From Ancistrus triradiatus (taxonomy: Eukaryota > Chordata > Actinopteri > Siluriformes > Loricariidae), in the NCBI GenBank assembly GCA_025084515.1, contig JAJAGP010000091.1, positions 725,501-789,500 on the forward strand: a stretch of 64,000 nucleotides of DNA, in the 5' to 3' direction. Positions 35,690 to 46,333 of the stretch are shown piece after piece; within the stretch, counting starts at the first letter, position 1; the number at the start of each line of letters is the position of its first letter. The notes beneath the pieces were generated by a model that was given only the letters and a program-made list of their open reading frames with translations, was not told the DNA's origin and made no database searches. Both the position numbers and the translations under genes were made by a program.

Positions 35690-36230
35690 TAGGCATAAAA
35701 CACCTGAACATCACATCAAAACCCATGGAAAGCTCTCTAATACACTGGCCAACCACAGCAGGAATGTCTCTGTGGTGTCTCCAGCCTGGTTGGATGCTCC
35801 ACAGATACAATTGGCTTTGTCTGAGGGCCACAGACATGGAGTTGTGTTATCCCCCTACAATGATACTGTATCCTGCAGCATTTACCCCCACAATTTATCC
35901 CCACTTTTCCTGGTCAGTGTCACGGGAGCTTCAGTGTCTATCCCTGCAAAACACAGGGTGCAGGCGTAACAGTTATGATTGTCTCATTTTCCAAACTAAA
36001 GTCCCAGACCATGTCCTAGTTGCCAGCATGGTAACTTGTACATGGCTTCTTTTGGTTATAATACAGACTGTCTTGAACGTAAGGAAATGCCCATAAAATA
36101 TACAGTTTGGCAGACAGTGATCCAAGCTGTGGAGAAAGGCTATGCCAGCAACATGAATGCTGACATCTTGAATTCAACTTTGTTTTTTAGAATGGGAAGA
36201 TGGCTTTATTATGCACCAAAGTGGTAGACA
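35690..36230 (+). pseudogene. Coding-like block of unknown origin (possible fibronectin III remnant)
   Basis: A splice-acceptor-like TTATTTCTTAATAG precedes 35682. Two + strand frames stay open over 250-400 nt: one (to 36096) contains ESSLIHWPTTAG, the other contains SVVSPAWLDAP, VVLSPYNDTV and LSPLFLVSVTGASV. SSLxxW..AG and LxPxxLYxVSVTG are typical of fibronectin type III strands, so a frameshifted FN3 exon copy is possible. A further open stretch (36036-36224) reads YTVWQTVIQAVEKGYASNMN. I do not recognise a specific gene. It is not part of ltbp2, because the flanking ltbp2 exons join cleanly without it. Confidence 0.25.
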
Positions 36231-36239
36231 ATTTCACCA

Positions 36240-36890
36240 GAAAAACATTGGTGTGCTTTATGTTAACCTAATTTTATTCATTCTCGTGTTCAAACAGTGA
36301 TTTTATGTTAAATTATAAAACTGAGCATAACGTCTACATAATGTGTTTGATATGATGTCCACCATGTTTGAGTGTTAAAGCTATCCCTTTCTCCCATTGC
36401 TGATGAACTTTCACCAAAACATCTGACTGAAATCTAGCATCATGAATTCTGTTTTTAAGATGAACAGCATGCTGTATCTTCACAGAGTAAACAAATGCCT
36501 TTGTGACACTACAAATATAAATCAAAAGGGTTTAAATCAGGAGAACCTGGTGGAGAACCTCCCCTTTCTGAAAACTACACATCAACATAATCTCTGACAT
36601 CAGATAGTCTCTAGTGGGACTCCATCTTGTTGGAAGATGAACATCAGGAAATGTTCCGTTCTGTGAAAACAATGAAGGAAACACATCATCATTTAACAAA
36701 CTGGCATAACGGTTTGCTTTTAATATTCCATCAATGAAAAAAAGGCCCACAACCCTATACAGCACACCATACCATGAAATTAGGTGAAGCAACCATGGTA
36801 GATAGATCAGTCCAGTGAGGGCTTGTGTCCAACCAGTATCGGTGAATGTCTTTGAGCACATGATAGAGGAAACAAGTCACTCTCACCCAT
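36240..36890. repeat. Unassigned block, possible transposon remnant
   Basis: The minus strand has open stretches (36334-36525, 36532-36861) with GTFPDVHLPTRWSP and HQVLLI. Wording such as CATCTTGTTGGAAGATGAAC is reminiscent of transposase coding regions, but no family or ends can be named. Confidence 0.3.
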
Positions 36891-36899
36891 CATCAGTGT

Positions 36900-37118
36900 T
36901 AGACCTCATTGACGCTTTTCTAGATGAATGAGCAGGAATTTCCACACAGACAGTCAAAAATCCTGCAGAAAGCCTTTCCTTAAGAGTGGAAATTGTTACA
37001 GGTGCAAAGGGGGCGCAAACTCCATCTTTATGCCTATGGATTTAGAATTGGATGTCATAAAAGCTCCTGTAGGCGCAATGTGTTGAGGTCCCAATACTTT
37101 TGCCCATACAGTGTACTT
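36900..37118. mobile_element. 3' end of a Tc1-related element (CACTATATGG family)
   Basis: GAATGAGCAGGAATTTCCAC, CAAAAATCCTGCAGAAAGCC and CCAATACTTTTGCCCATACAG follow the usual order of the 3' end of this fish family; CTTTTGCCCATACAGTGTA is the terminal repeat. Confidence 0.65.
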
Positions 37119-37442
37119 ACACATATATACTGTGACAAATGACTTAAGTATACAAGGTTATATTCTGTCTGCTGAGTCTTCCACTGTTTTATTGCCCCTT
37201 TCCTTAGCTGGGGATTGACATACGGCGTGACGTTATTTCGTTTTACTCTGTTTGATGGAAATGTAGAACTATAAATGGAAATGATGAGGATCAGTTTACA
37301 TGTCTGACCTCTGATGCTACATCTCTTTCGGCCAACCTATAGGACAGTTTTTTTTTTTTTTTTCTTCTCTGCCAAGACCTGCTCATTTATCACTTTTAAT
37401 TTAGGCTCATGTTCATGTTCTTCTCTTGTTTTTTCTTCACAG

Positions 37443-37517
37443 CTTATGCAGTGATTGCCAATGGCCGAGTGGAATGTCCTAAAGGCTTTAAAAGAATGAA
37501 TTCGACTCATTGTCAGG
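37443..37517 (+). CDS. ltbp2: ltbp2 exon: end of the hybrid domain (VECPKGFKRMNSTHCQ)
   Basis: This is a 75-nt exon with acceptor cttcacag/CTTATG and donor CAGG/gtgagt, phase 1 on both sides. It encodes AYAVIANGRVECPKGFKRMN followed by STHCQ, matching the IENGQLECPQGYKRLN block of mammalian LTBP2. It finishes the hybrid domain and leads straight into the calcium-binding EGF. There is a sequon at NST. It follows a 12.5 kb intron, the longest gap between exons here except for 5132-16040 and 37518-48416, which are similar. A run of 20 or so T about 80 nt upstream may contribute to the acceptor region. Confidence 0.95.
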
Positions 37518-38370
37518 GTGAGTAACTTGAGATTTGGCAGTTGCTGCCAGCCTCCTGACTTTTTGCGTAATACTTTGCATTTCATTTGTCCAGCTAGATC
37601 TGTAAGAACCTTAATGATGGACCTTTGTTTGTTCGAGGACTGAATGAGGTTTTCACCGGCGGTTCTGGGGTTACATTCCACATTAAAAGCTTGTGTATGT
37701 ACTTGTGTATTTATAAAAAAACCATCAGGCCGTGCATTAAGATACCAGCGTGAATAAAACGATTGGTTGACGAAGGCTGAGCTGAGGTTAGAATACATTC
37801 ATCCATCTACTATGAGTGAAAATAAATGTACAATCTCCCACTTAACACACAAGACTTTAGTTCGTGTAAGAGACTGATCAAGCTGGAATTAAAATTGATA
37901 GTAAAACAAATATTCGTTACGCTTATTTCACCTTGGCGTGATCTTGTAAAGATTTAATTTGGCCAAATGAAAAATTAATGTACTGTTTGGACTATTATGT
38001 TTGGAATTAGTCATTGTGGTAACCATTTCTCCTTAGCATTGTTATTGGCATCTAATCGGCACTATTATAGCACAATTACCATGATATTTCCTCATTTCAG
38101 CTCTACAGCAAATTCAGTTGTTCATCCTGCTTTGGTTTTAGTGGTGTCTTGATGTGTATGCTGTGCATGTTTGAGGTTGAGTGTGTATGGATTACTTATG
38201 TGTTTTTGTGCTCAAGTTTCATGGTGGTAAATTTAGTGAGCTGTAAAGTTAGCTTAGCTTGGCCTCTTGTTATTTTTTCTGTTAAGCTTGCTAAATGTCA
38301 TAAATTTTAAGGAATGGCTATTGTGAGTTCAAATAAAAAAAACAGTAAACATTTGCTTAAGCAAGCGATC

Positions 38371-39163
38371 ATGCCAAAAGTCTGTGGACACTAAAATGAG
38401 TTCCAGAAACCTGGGAAGTAGTATTTTAGTATGCTGCGCTTTCCACTAAATTTTGGAACATGACTGTGAGGTTGGGCAGAGATGTTAAACAGTCAAGCCC
38501 TCACTCACTCTTGGCATTCCAGCTCATTCATCTCAAATGTCAAGTCAAGTCACATTTATTTGTATAGCACTTTTTACAGTAGAATGTTTTCCCAAACCAG
38601 CTTTACAAATATCTAGGTCCCTAGCCCTAACTGAGCATGCCTAGGGTGACAGTGGCAAGGAAAAACTCCCTAAATGTTATAAAGAAGAAACCTTGGGGAG
38701 ACCCAAAACTAAAAAGAGATCCATCCTCTTTGAGCTTAGATGATGTATGTAAGAAAAGTTACGTAATTAATAAGTTTATAGTAATAGCTTTTGACAATTC
38801 AGAGAACATATTTAAAGGAAAATGTTAAATAAATAAAAATAAATATAGAAAATATACACAATGACAAGACTAAAATGTTCCTAATGGAAGGTCAGGGCTC
38901 TGTGTAAGCCAGCCATGTTCTCAAACATGATAAATGATTTTTTTATTTTAGTTCTATGAGAGCACTGCAGAATGTTGCTTAAAACTTATGAAAGGGAGGT
39001 TTCACAATCACTGAGGTGTTCAGTACAATCTGTCACTGTTTGTTTTTGGAGAACCCATGCTTGTATGCATCATATTATGACTGTAAGCAGTGAATGTGAC
39101 TGAAATAACAGAGATAACATTATAACATTAGCCGGTAACATATTCTTGGCCATATAATGTATA
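38371..39163. mobile_element. MITE (CACTATATGG family) interrupted by another repeat
   Basis: It starts ATGCCAAAAGTCTGTGGACA and ends TTCTTGGCCATATAATGTAT. Family-specific phrases before (TCTTGGCATTCCAGCTCATT) and after (GGTCAGGGCTCTGTGTAAGC) the insertion at 38541-38872 join up in normal order. Confidence 0.8.
38541..38872 (+). repeat. Dispersed fish repeat (TTTATTTGTATAGCAC) with 6-bp target duplication
   Basis: It reads ACATTTATTTGTATAGCACT, GACAGTGGCAAGGAAAAACT, GAAGAAACCTTGGGGAGAC, a common fish repeat whose class I cannot assign. AAATGT occurs on both sides (38535-38540, 38873-38878), consistent with a target-site duplication. Confidence 0.75.
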
Positions 39164-39525
39164 GTTAAGGTTTTTACAGGTATGTCATAATGCAATACAT
39201 TTGAGCGAACATTGTGTACTACTTTATGTTTGGACAAAAGCTGTACTAAATCAGTTCAATCGACAACAGCACTTCTCTACTGGGAGTATGCGATATTGGA
39301 AAAAAAAAACCTGATCTCAATATTTTCTGGGATTTTGTGGATAACTATAATTAGACGATACTTTGGCATATCTCCTAGATGGCACTCTGTATATTTTAGG
39401 ACTAAAGTATTCAAAAGTTGTTTGAACTCATCTCTCCCAACTGCCTGAATTGGCCCTGTGTGTTTTGTGATGTAATTGGTTTCAGCATTTGTTGTGTCTT
39501 GCCTTGTGTTGCCTTGTGTTGCTTT

Positions 39526-39713
39526 TGGTATGCTAGCGGGTAAGGTACTGGACTATGGACCAAAAGGTCCAGGGTTCAAATCCCACCTCTGCCAAGCTGC
39601 CACTGTTGGGTCCTTGAGTAAGACCCTTAACCCACAATTGCTTGGATTGTATCAACTGTAAGTCACTCTGGATAAGGGCGTCTGTTAAATGCTGTAAATG
39701 TAAAATGTAAATG
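39526..39713 (+). mobile_element. tRNA-derived SINE
   Basis: Plus-strand copy: TGCTAGCGGGTAAGGTACTG, GGTTCAAATCC at about 39573, TTGCTTGGATTG, GATAAGGGCGTCTGTTAAAT and an AAATGTAAATG end. B-box intact. Confidence 0.92.
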
Positions 39714-39974
39714 TTTTCTTGTCATGCGCTTTTAGGTAGAACACTAGCTTGATTTGTAGTGCTAGTACACTGCATGCATTTAGTGCAGATGCATAATAGT
39801 CTGTCCTACCTGGCTACATGATGCAATGAACACATGAACTCGTAAGGTGTGTTTTTGACTGTTTTTGCAGAATGACATATTCGAAAATGCCAGCTCGCAC
39901 ATAGTTAAAACAACAATTAAGTGACTTTAGCTTTAATTGAATCTCTCGACTGTGAATTCAATGTCAATGTTTAA

Positions 39975-40083
39975 GGTTCTACGTTGTTAATTGGAAGGTT
40001 GTGAGCTTAATTCCCAGCCAAGCTGCCACTGTTTGGCTCTTGAGCAAGACTCTTAAGGAGACCAACTGTAAATACTGCAAGTG
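39975..40083 (+). mobile_element. SINE-related fragment
   Basis: GGAAGGTTGTGAGCTTAATT, AAGCTGCCACTGTTTGGCTC and TTGAGCAAGACTCTTAAGG resemble the B-box and body of the tRNA-derived SINE in decayed form. Confidence 0.5.
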
Positions 40084-40579
40084 CAATGGAGTCTAATCTA
40101 ATCTTCACAGTCACCGCACACTGCCTACCTCTAACCAAAGTTACATTGTTTGCTGCTGTATGAATGTTGGCGTTAATTCTTTCACTATCGCATTTATTGC
40201 AGTTGCATTGTCTTCATGGTAAACAGCAGAGGCCACACACACTCTCCATTATTCAAGTTTTCCCACTGGCTTGAGAACCTACAGTGCAGTCCGGTTAAAC
40301 AAAACAGTTTATGTCTTGACATTCTTCATATTAGACATGACACACAACTTTTTAGCCTTGCTAGATCATACTCATGTTTCAGTCAGACAATGTTTGCAAG
40401 CACGTGAGCTATCACCTGGCTGTGTATCAACATTCATACATAGTAAATAGTGGACTAATATGACTTGCTATTAGGATGAACCCCTATTTCAAACACCACC
40501 ATTCTTCACGTGTTTGTATTGGCTTATACACTTCAAACTGAGTTGATTCCTAACCTAATAAATCTTTTTTAAGCATTTC

Positions 40580-40729
40580 ACTGGCATCATTCATTGACAG
40601 TACAGTTCAAGTAATGGAGGGTTAAGGGTTTGCTCAAGGGTCCAATAGTGGCAGCTTGATTGTACTAGGTCTTGAACTCGTAACATTCTGGTCAACAGTC
40701 TATTACCTTAACCACTGAGCTAACATGGG
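40580..40729 (-). mobile_element. Decayed tRNA-derived SINE
   Basis: GTTTGCTCAAGGGTCCAATA, GTGGCAGCTTGATTG, CTTGAACTCGTAACATTCTG and TACCTTAACCACTGAGCTAA keep the family order on the minus strand. Confidence 0.6.
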
Positions 40730-40980
40730 AAGGAATAGTTTTAGCTCCCCATATCCACGAATGCCAGCACCATGATCATGGCCAGTTGAACTCCTACTGC
40801 ACCAACCAAGTATGACATTGTTCCTGCTTAGACATGCTGTTCAGTATGCAGTGTGTAGTTTGAAGTGCTGCCTTTGGTGTAGTTTGTACAAGGCCCAGGT
40901 ACAAAGGTTATATAGCTCATAAGGAGTTAAACCATTTTATCATATAAGTAGCAGAGCAGACATTTTGATAATGCATGAAT

Positions 40981-41593
40981 ACACTCACCAATCACTTTAT
41001 TAGGTACACCTTGTCCATTATATCAGTTCCACTTACCATGTAGAAGCACTTTGTAGTTCTACAACTAGTTAGTCCCCTTTACTCTGTTCTCTAATGGCCA
41101 GATCAGCTATTCTTTGGGTGGTGGATCATTCTCAGCACTGCAGTGACATTGTTGTGGTGGTGGTGGCGTTTTAGTGTGTGTTGTACTGGTAAGATTGAAT
41201 CAGACACAGCAGTGCTGCTGGAGTTTTATAAACTCGGTGTTCACTCATTAGCCACGTCTACCATATTGCTCCACCTTGTAGATAAAGTCAGAGACAGCAG
41301 CTCATCTGTTGTTACACAGTTTGTGTTAGTCATCCTCTACTCCTTCATCAGTGCTCACAGGACGCTGCCTACACTAACACACTACCACCACATCAGTGTC
41401 ACTGCAGTGCTGAGAATGATACACCACCCAAATAGTATCTGAGAGAACATAGAAAGCTGGACTAACAAAGTATGTAGGGAAACAGATGGACTACAGTCAG
41501 TAATTGTAGAACTACAAAGTGCTTCTGTATGGTGGAACTGATAAAATGGGGAATGAGTGTAGAATGCAAGAAGGTGTACCTAATAAAGTGAGT
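40981..41593. mobile_element. Non-autonomous transposon, TTTATTAGGTACACC ends, foldback interior
   Basis: Left end ACTCACCAATCACTTTATTA then GGTACACC; right end GGTGTACCTAATAAAGTGAG. Inside are the foldback arms GGTGGATCATTCTCAGCACT and CAGTGCTGAGAATGATACACC seen at 20690-21290. At 613 bp it has no transposase frame. Confidence 0.85.
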
Positions 41594-42813
41594 ATATATC
41601 AAATATTTAATGCAATGTTATGTCAGATTAGGTATTTTTTGGTTAAAAGCACATTTCTCTTTCATAGCCACTACTTTGTTTTTGTAAAATAGCTTTAGTC
41701 AACTAACAATAAAATCAACACACTGAATGATTTTACTGGTGGACAGGGATGTTCAGAGCTTAAACAATGTCTTAGCTTCTGTGCTGTGAAATTGTCACAA
41801 GTGGCTTTAGTCAGTTTCCACTATTTGGTCCGGATCCCTCTTCTTTGATCACTCCAATATGTTTTTCTCCAGCCTCACATTTTCGGGATGCTGGGAGACT
41901 AAACTGACATTCTTCGCGATATTTTCTGACTGGCTTCAAAGGCTTGCTCTCCTTTTAGTTTCTGCCATCAGTTACACTGCCAGAGCTCAGAGGGTGGCTG
42001 GATGCGAGTTTCTGTCATTGTCAAGATGATGCCTTTTCGGCCAAGCTCACACACATGCACACAGAAAGATCTTCTCTTAGTGCGCTGCATTTAATTACAT
42101 GGCATTGATTAAGGACGTGTGATATCCTACAGCATGGCTGGGATTCTCTGGAGCTGCTCTCTGTGTGTTCCAGTCTAACAGAGCCAACGATACACGGTGT
42201 GTAGATGGCAATTGCTCTCCACCTCCACTGACCCCTCCATACACTCACTCCATACACTCTCCTGCAAACATTTCAGGGCATGCAGGGTAACTGGATTTCC
42301 CATCAACCCTCTGTTAACTTCCTGGCAGACTGTTATCACTGCTGAGAAGAGGCGCTCACAGTCCTGCTGGATTGGCCTGGTTTTAGAGATTATGGCATGC
42401 TTATTATTTACCATAATGTACAATGTACAAACCTTCTGCTTCTGTTTACAGAGCTTGTCTGCATTTTTGGGGGGGGGGGCAGTATTTTCACCATATGATT
42501 TTAAGGAGGGTTTGGCAATTGCATCAAAAGCATAGTTGTAACTAACAGTGCATACACATTGTTCCCTGCCTTCTAGAGCACAGCTGGATGCTTTACAGGG
42601 CTTCACTATAATGTGAGCAGGTTAAGCTGTCCGTAGTAAACTTGCATGCAGAGTTTAGCGTAGCTTTGTGAGAACATAGGTTCTCATGTTTGTGTTCCTC
42701 AGTATTAATTAAGGTTGATTCCAAACAGTTAAACAGTTTAGTCAAGGAAGGTTTATTTCATAAAAGGTGTATGGTTGCATTTACACAAAAAAGCAATCAG
42801 AACATTATAGATG

Positions 42814-42990
42814 TACAGGTATGCACTGTGAAATGACTGCGTTATGTTCTGTGAAACAGGTCGTTGACAGAAATGGACATTGACCGGATATTACCTTAGT
42901 CACGTAGTCTTTCTGTGTTACTGTAATGTAAATATGAAGGGTATTTTTACAAGAAAACTGCGTGAAAATGAAAAGTAAATGCGTCAGGGC
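42814..42990. mobile_element. Partial MITE, CAGGTATG family
   Basis: TACAGGTATGCACTG, GTGAAACAGGTCGTTGACAG, AAATGGACATTG and AAGGGTATTTTTACAAG are the reverse complement of the right end of 16582-17135. Confidence 0.7.
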
Positions 42991-43802
42991 AAAGTTGAAT
43001 GCTTATCTGTAAGTGCTGAACTGTCTTTTCCTTAGATGCTCAGATTTAAACTGCAGTATTTCTTTTATCCAAGCCGTCCCTGCTTCTCACACAAGTGGAA
43101 GCCTAAACGTTTGCCCACTGGAGTCTTGCCTTTCTGTTTGGTCTAGACAGCAAAGGCACTTGAACTGGTCGTCTGCTGTTACAGCCCACCGCTGCTAACT
43201 ACGAGGAACTTCAGGTTGTGTGTTCAGACACGTTTGTTGGAGAAGCAGCATATTTCATTCGACTGCAGTTTGCTTGCCTGTGCACCATCTGTTTGCCAGA
43301 GTCATTCTTGATTTAAATTTGGAAAATTGCAGTTTTCTCAACTGGAATCACCGCAGCTCTGGCATCATACTGATTAATTGTTAGTGGGAAAATGGGCCAT
43401 GGCTGTTGGGCTCTGTAGGATGAGGTTCAGTTCTCGTCTTGAGGGGATAAGAAATGAAATCCTGATAGGATTTAGTGTACAATACCCAAATCTCAGGATA
43501 GAAACAGCTTAGACTAAAGTAGCCTTTGCACTCATTGTCCATCTGTAACAAATATACACGGGTATAATGTGACTCTTCTTTATTCATGGTGAAGTTTTCT
43601 CACAGTTAAGGATGCTCTCGTTTTCTTGATTTAACATGGAATGGGGAAGGCAGGCGAATGATCAGTTCATTACAAATAACTCATATCAGCTGAGCAAGGC
43701 AAAACACAACAAGCTAAGTTACGTTTATCTGTTGGTGTTTTGAGTACAGGTGCTCCTCGTGTTATGGTGGGGTTACGCTCCAACAGGTTCATTTGTTGAA
43801 TG

Positions 43803-44690
43803 TACAACCCCAAATCAGAAAAAGTTGGGACCGTATGGAAATGCATATAAAAAACACAATGTGTCTTACATTTACATTGCCTTTTATTTCACTGCAAACA
43901 GCAAGATATTTAATGTTTTTTTCTAGTCAACTTCATTTCATAAACGTCCATTCCTGCATTTCAGGCCAGCAGCACATTCCAAAAAAAGTTTGGACGGTAA
44001 AGCATTAACCACTTTTTTTAATGTTGCCATTCATTTTCACAACACTTAAAAGATGTTTTGGCACAGAGGATACAAAGCAGTTTATTGTTTCAGCTGTTTC
44101 TTTGTCCCATTCTTCCGAGAAACACGTCTTAAGATGCGAAACAGTACAGAGTCGTCGTCGTTGCATTTTAGGTTTCAAAATTCTCCACACATTCTGTATT
44201 GAGGACAGGTCAGGGCTGCAGGCAGGCCAATCCAGCACCCATTCCCTATTCTTCTACCCTCTTGTCTTTGTAATGTGTGCAGCATGTGGTTTTGCATTGT
44301 CTTGTTGATAAATGCATGGATGTCCCTGGAAAACTGTTGCTTAAAGGCGGCAGCCTATGTTGCTCTGAGCTCAGTGTACTTTTCCTTATTAATGCTGCCA
44401 TCACAGATGGGTAAGTGACCTTTGACCTTTGACCTTTGCCCCATACCATGACAGACCCTGGCTTTCGGACTTTTTGCTCAAACAGTCTGGATTGTCCTTT
44501 TCATCTTTGGCACACGGCGTCCATCTTTTCCAAAAAAAGATCTGGAATACTGATTCATCTCAGCACGATACACATTTCCACTGTGTGATGAGCCATCCTA
44601 GATGCCTCTGGGCCCAGAGAGGTTGACGCCACTTCTGGACATGGTTAACACGAGGCTTCTTTTTTGCACAGTATAGCTTTAAGTGGCATT
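43803..44690 (-). mobile_element. Tc1-like transposon fragment (ACAACCCCAAATCAGAAAAAG end)
   Basis: The end CAACCCCAAATCAGAAAAAG is one of the commonest fish Tc1/IS630-type termini. The minus strand of 44005-44238 keeps DWPACSPDLSSIQNVWRILK followed by MQRRRLCTVSHLKTCFSEEW, the transposase C-terminus with the second catalytic Asp. The first catalytic region survives as frame-broken pieces near 44520-44570. The far end is missing after about 44690. Confidence 0.85.
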
Positions 44691-44772
44691 TGTGAATGTA
44701 ACTATATTGAATATGTGAATGTAATTGTTTTAGAGTTGAGTCATATGAAAGTATTATAGCTATGTCACAATA

Positions 44773-44954
44773 CAGGGTGTCTATAAAGTCAGTCCCATTT
44801 TAAAATTGTTAATATGTGGGTTGATGTTTGTTGCGTCACCCACGGGTCTCACATTGAATCAATGTAATGTATAAAATCTGGGCTCTCTGTGATTCATATA
44901 AATTTGAAAACATCCTCTCCTGTATGTTGGTGGGACTAACCTATAGACACCCTA
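44773..44954. mobile_element. 182-bp MITE with CAGGGTGTCTATA ends
   Basis: Left end CAGGGTGTCTATAAAGTCAG then TCCCA; right end TGGGACTAACCTATAGACAC then CCT, bordered by TA on both sides. Mariner-like in form, no coding capacity. Confidence 0.8.
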
Positions 44955-45600
44955 TATCAAAATGTCACTATACACCTTTCTGGGTCTTGTAGTTGTAAAA
45001 GCGCTGACATGGAACTCTTCTTATTCACTTCAAAGCCATGGTTACACCAGAACCTTGTTGTTTGTCTTGTCATTTGTCTGCATGACCGGGACTGAGAGAC
45101 TGAAGAGAGGAAAAACTCCTCCTTTGTGTTGCATATTGCAATTTAGCCAGGTATTGTAGGTTTGCCAGTTTCATAAATAGAGTCCAGCTTTCTAAAAGTA
45201 ATTTAGAGGCACAATTAAGTCCTACATATGCACAAAATTGCAGCTGTTCTTAATCTTCCTTGCTTGCCAATCTGTCTGAGGTTAAATCAGTTGCTTAAAA
45301 CACTTACAAAGCGTTTAGGTAATCGACAGTTACACCCTGTATTCCAGCCTCCTGACTAAGTGTAAACCTTATTTCAGTTTTTATGGGGAATTTTTTGGTC
45401 TTATGTCTGCACATTCTAAAAATGAGTGCTTCTTCTATTCAGAATACACTGTGTTAGTGGAAGTCAAACAGCAAAGGACAAGGCTCAAATGATGGGCAGA
45501 TGGATAACAGGAGCCCTATATCCATTGTTTCTTATGGAAAACTCTGTACTTCATTCTGCCTTCTTCAAAATCCTTCATATGTTTAGTGATGTTAACTTAA

Positions 45601-45825
45601 AGTGGTGCTTGAAAGTCTGTGAACCCTTTATATTTTTCTATATTTCTGGATAAATATGACCTAAAACATCAGATTTTCACACAAGTTCTAAAAGTGGATA
45701 AAGAGAAGCCAGTTAAACAAATGAGACAAAAAATATTATACTTGGTCATTTATTTATTGAGGAAAATGATCCAATATTACATATTAGTGAGTGGCAAAAG
45801 TATGTGAACCTTTGCTTTCGGGTTA
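45601..45825. mobile_element. Tc1-like end fragment, CAGTGGTGCTTGAAAG family
   Basis: AGTGGTGCTTGAAAGTCTGT through AAAGTATGTGAACCTTTGCT matches the first 220 nt of the 55824 element. The rest is missing. Confidence 0.85.
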
Positions 45826-45884
45826 AATACTGAAATATGTCATACGTAAGCTTGTTCCTTCCCTGTGTTGTTCATGGGTTTGTG

Positions 45885-46190
45885 TTACAGATTTGCGCCA
45901 TTTAACGTCCGCCTTACATTCTGTGAAACAGGTCATTGAATGAAATGGACTTTTGATTGGACGTTACTATAGTCCAGTCAAATACCAAATATCGTAACGG
46001 GTATTTCCACAAGCAGAATGCATGCAAATTATACGTAAATGTGTCAGATGTACTGCTGAAAACCACTGGGACACAACCATCTACATATCATCTGAAGCCT
46101 ACACTGTTATACAGATTTTTTAAGTTAATGAAAATTCACAATAATTCTAGAAAATACAGTAATAATCTCTTATGGGAAAGCCATAACACT
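45885..46190. mobile_element. Partial MITE, CAGGTATG family
   Basis: CCATTTAACGTCCGCCTTAC, ATTCTGTGAAACAGGTCATT, GAATGAAATGGAC and GGGTATTTCCACAAG follow the order of 42814-42990. Outer ends not identified. Confidence 0.55.
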
Positions 46191-46333
46191 TAATAGGATG
46201 GTATGATGGACCTGATATTTTTGTTTGACAGAAGCCAAATATGTATTGATCAACAGTATTACAAACAACATTGAAGATCAGACAGATGAGATAGAGACTC
46301 AACAAGGAATGTGAACCTGTTTATATAGTTATA

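Larger units (their letters stand above)
24957..37442. other. ltbp2: ltbp2 intron, 12.5 kb, repeat-dense
   Basis: SINEs at 26470-26661, 27053-27247, 27499-27640, 29103-29284, 31724-31904 plus tail fragments at 31999-32022 and 34935-34998; Tc1-like relics at 28587-28963, 30622-31137, 34315-34610 and about 36900-37118; a MITE split by a SINE (about 26725-27284); a BED-finger-like remnant (32509-32763); and a coding-like block (35690-36230). No gene signature is seen in 24957-26469, 27650-28580, 29290-30620, 32830-34255 or 35000-35600. Confidence 0.65.

Noticed and set aside
37337..37798. A 153-codon minus-strand open frame over the 37443 exon
   Set aside because: It is antisense to the real ltbp2 exon and ends in a poly-Lys tail made by a poly-T tract.
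42175..42606. A 143-codon minus-strand open frame
   Set aside because: No domain, signal peptide or family likeness; an overlapping + strand frame is equally open, as expected by chance.
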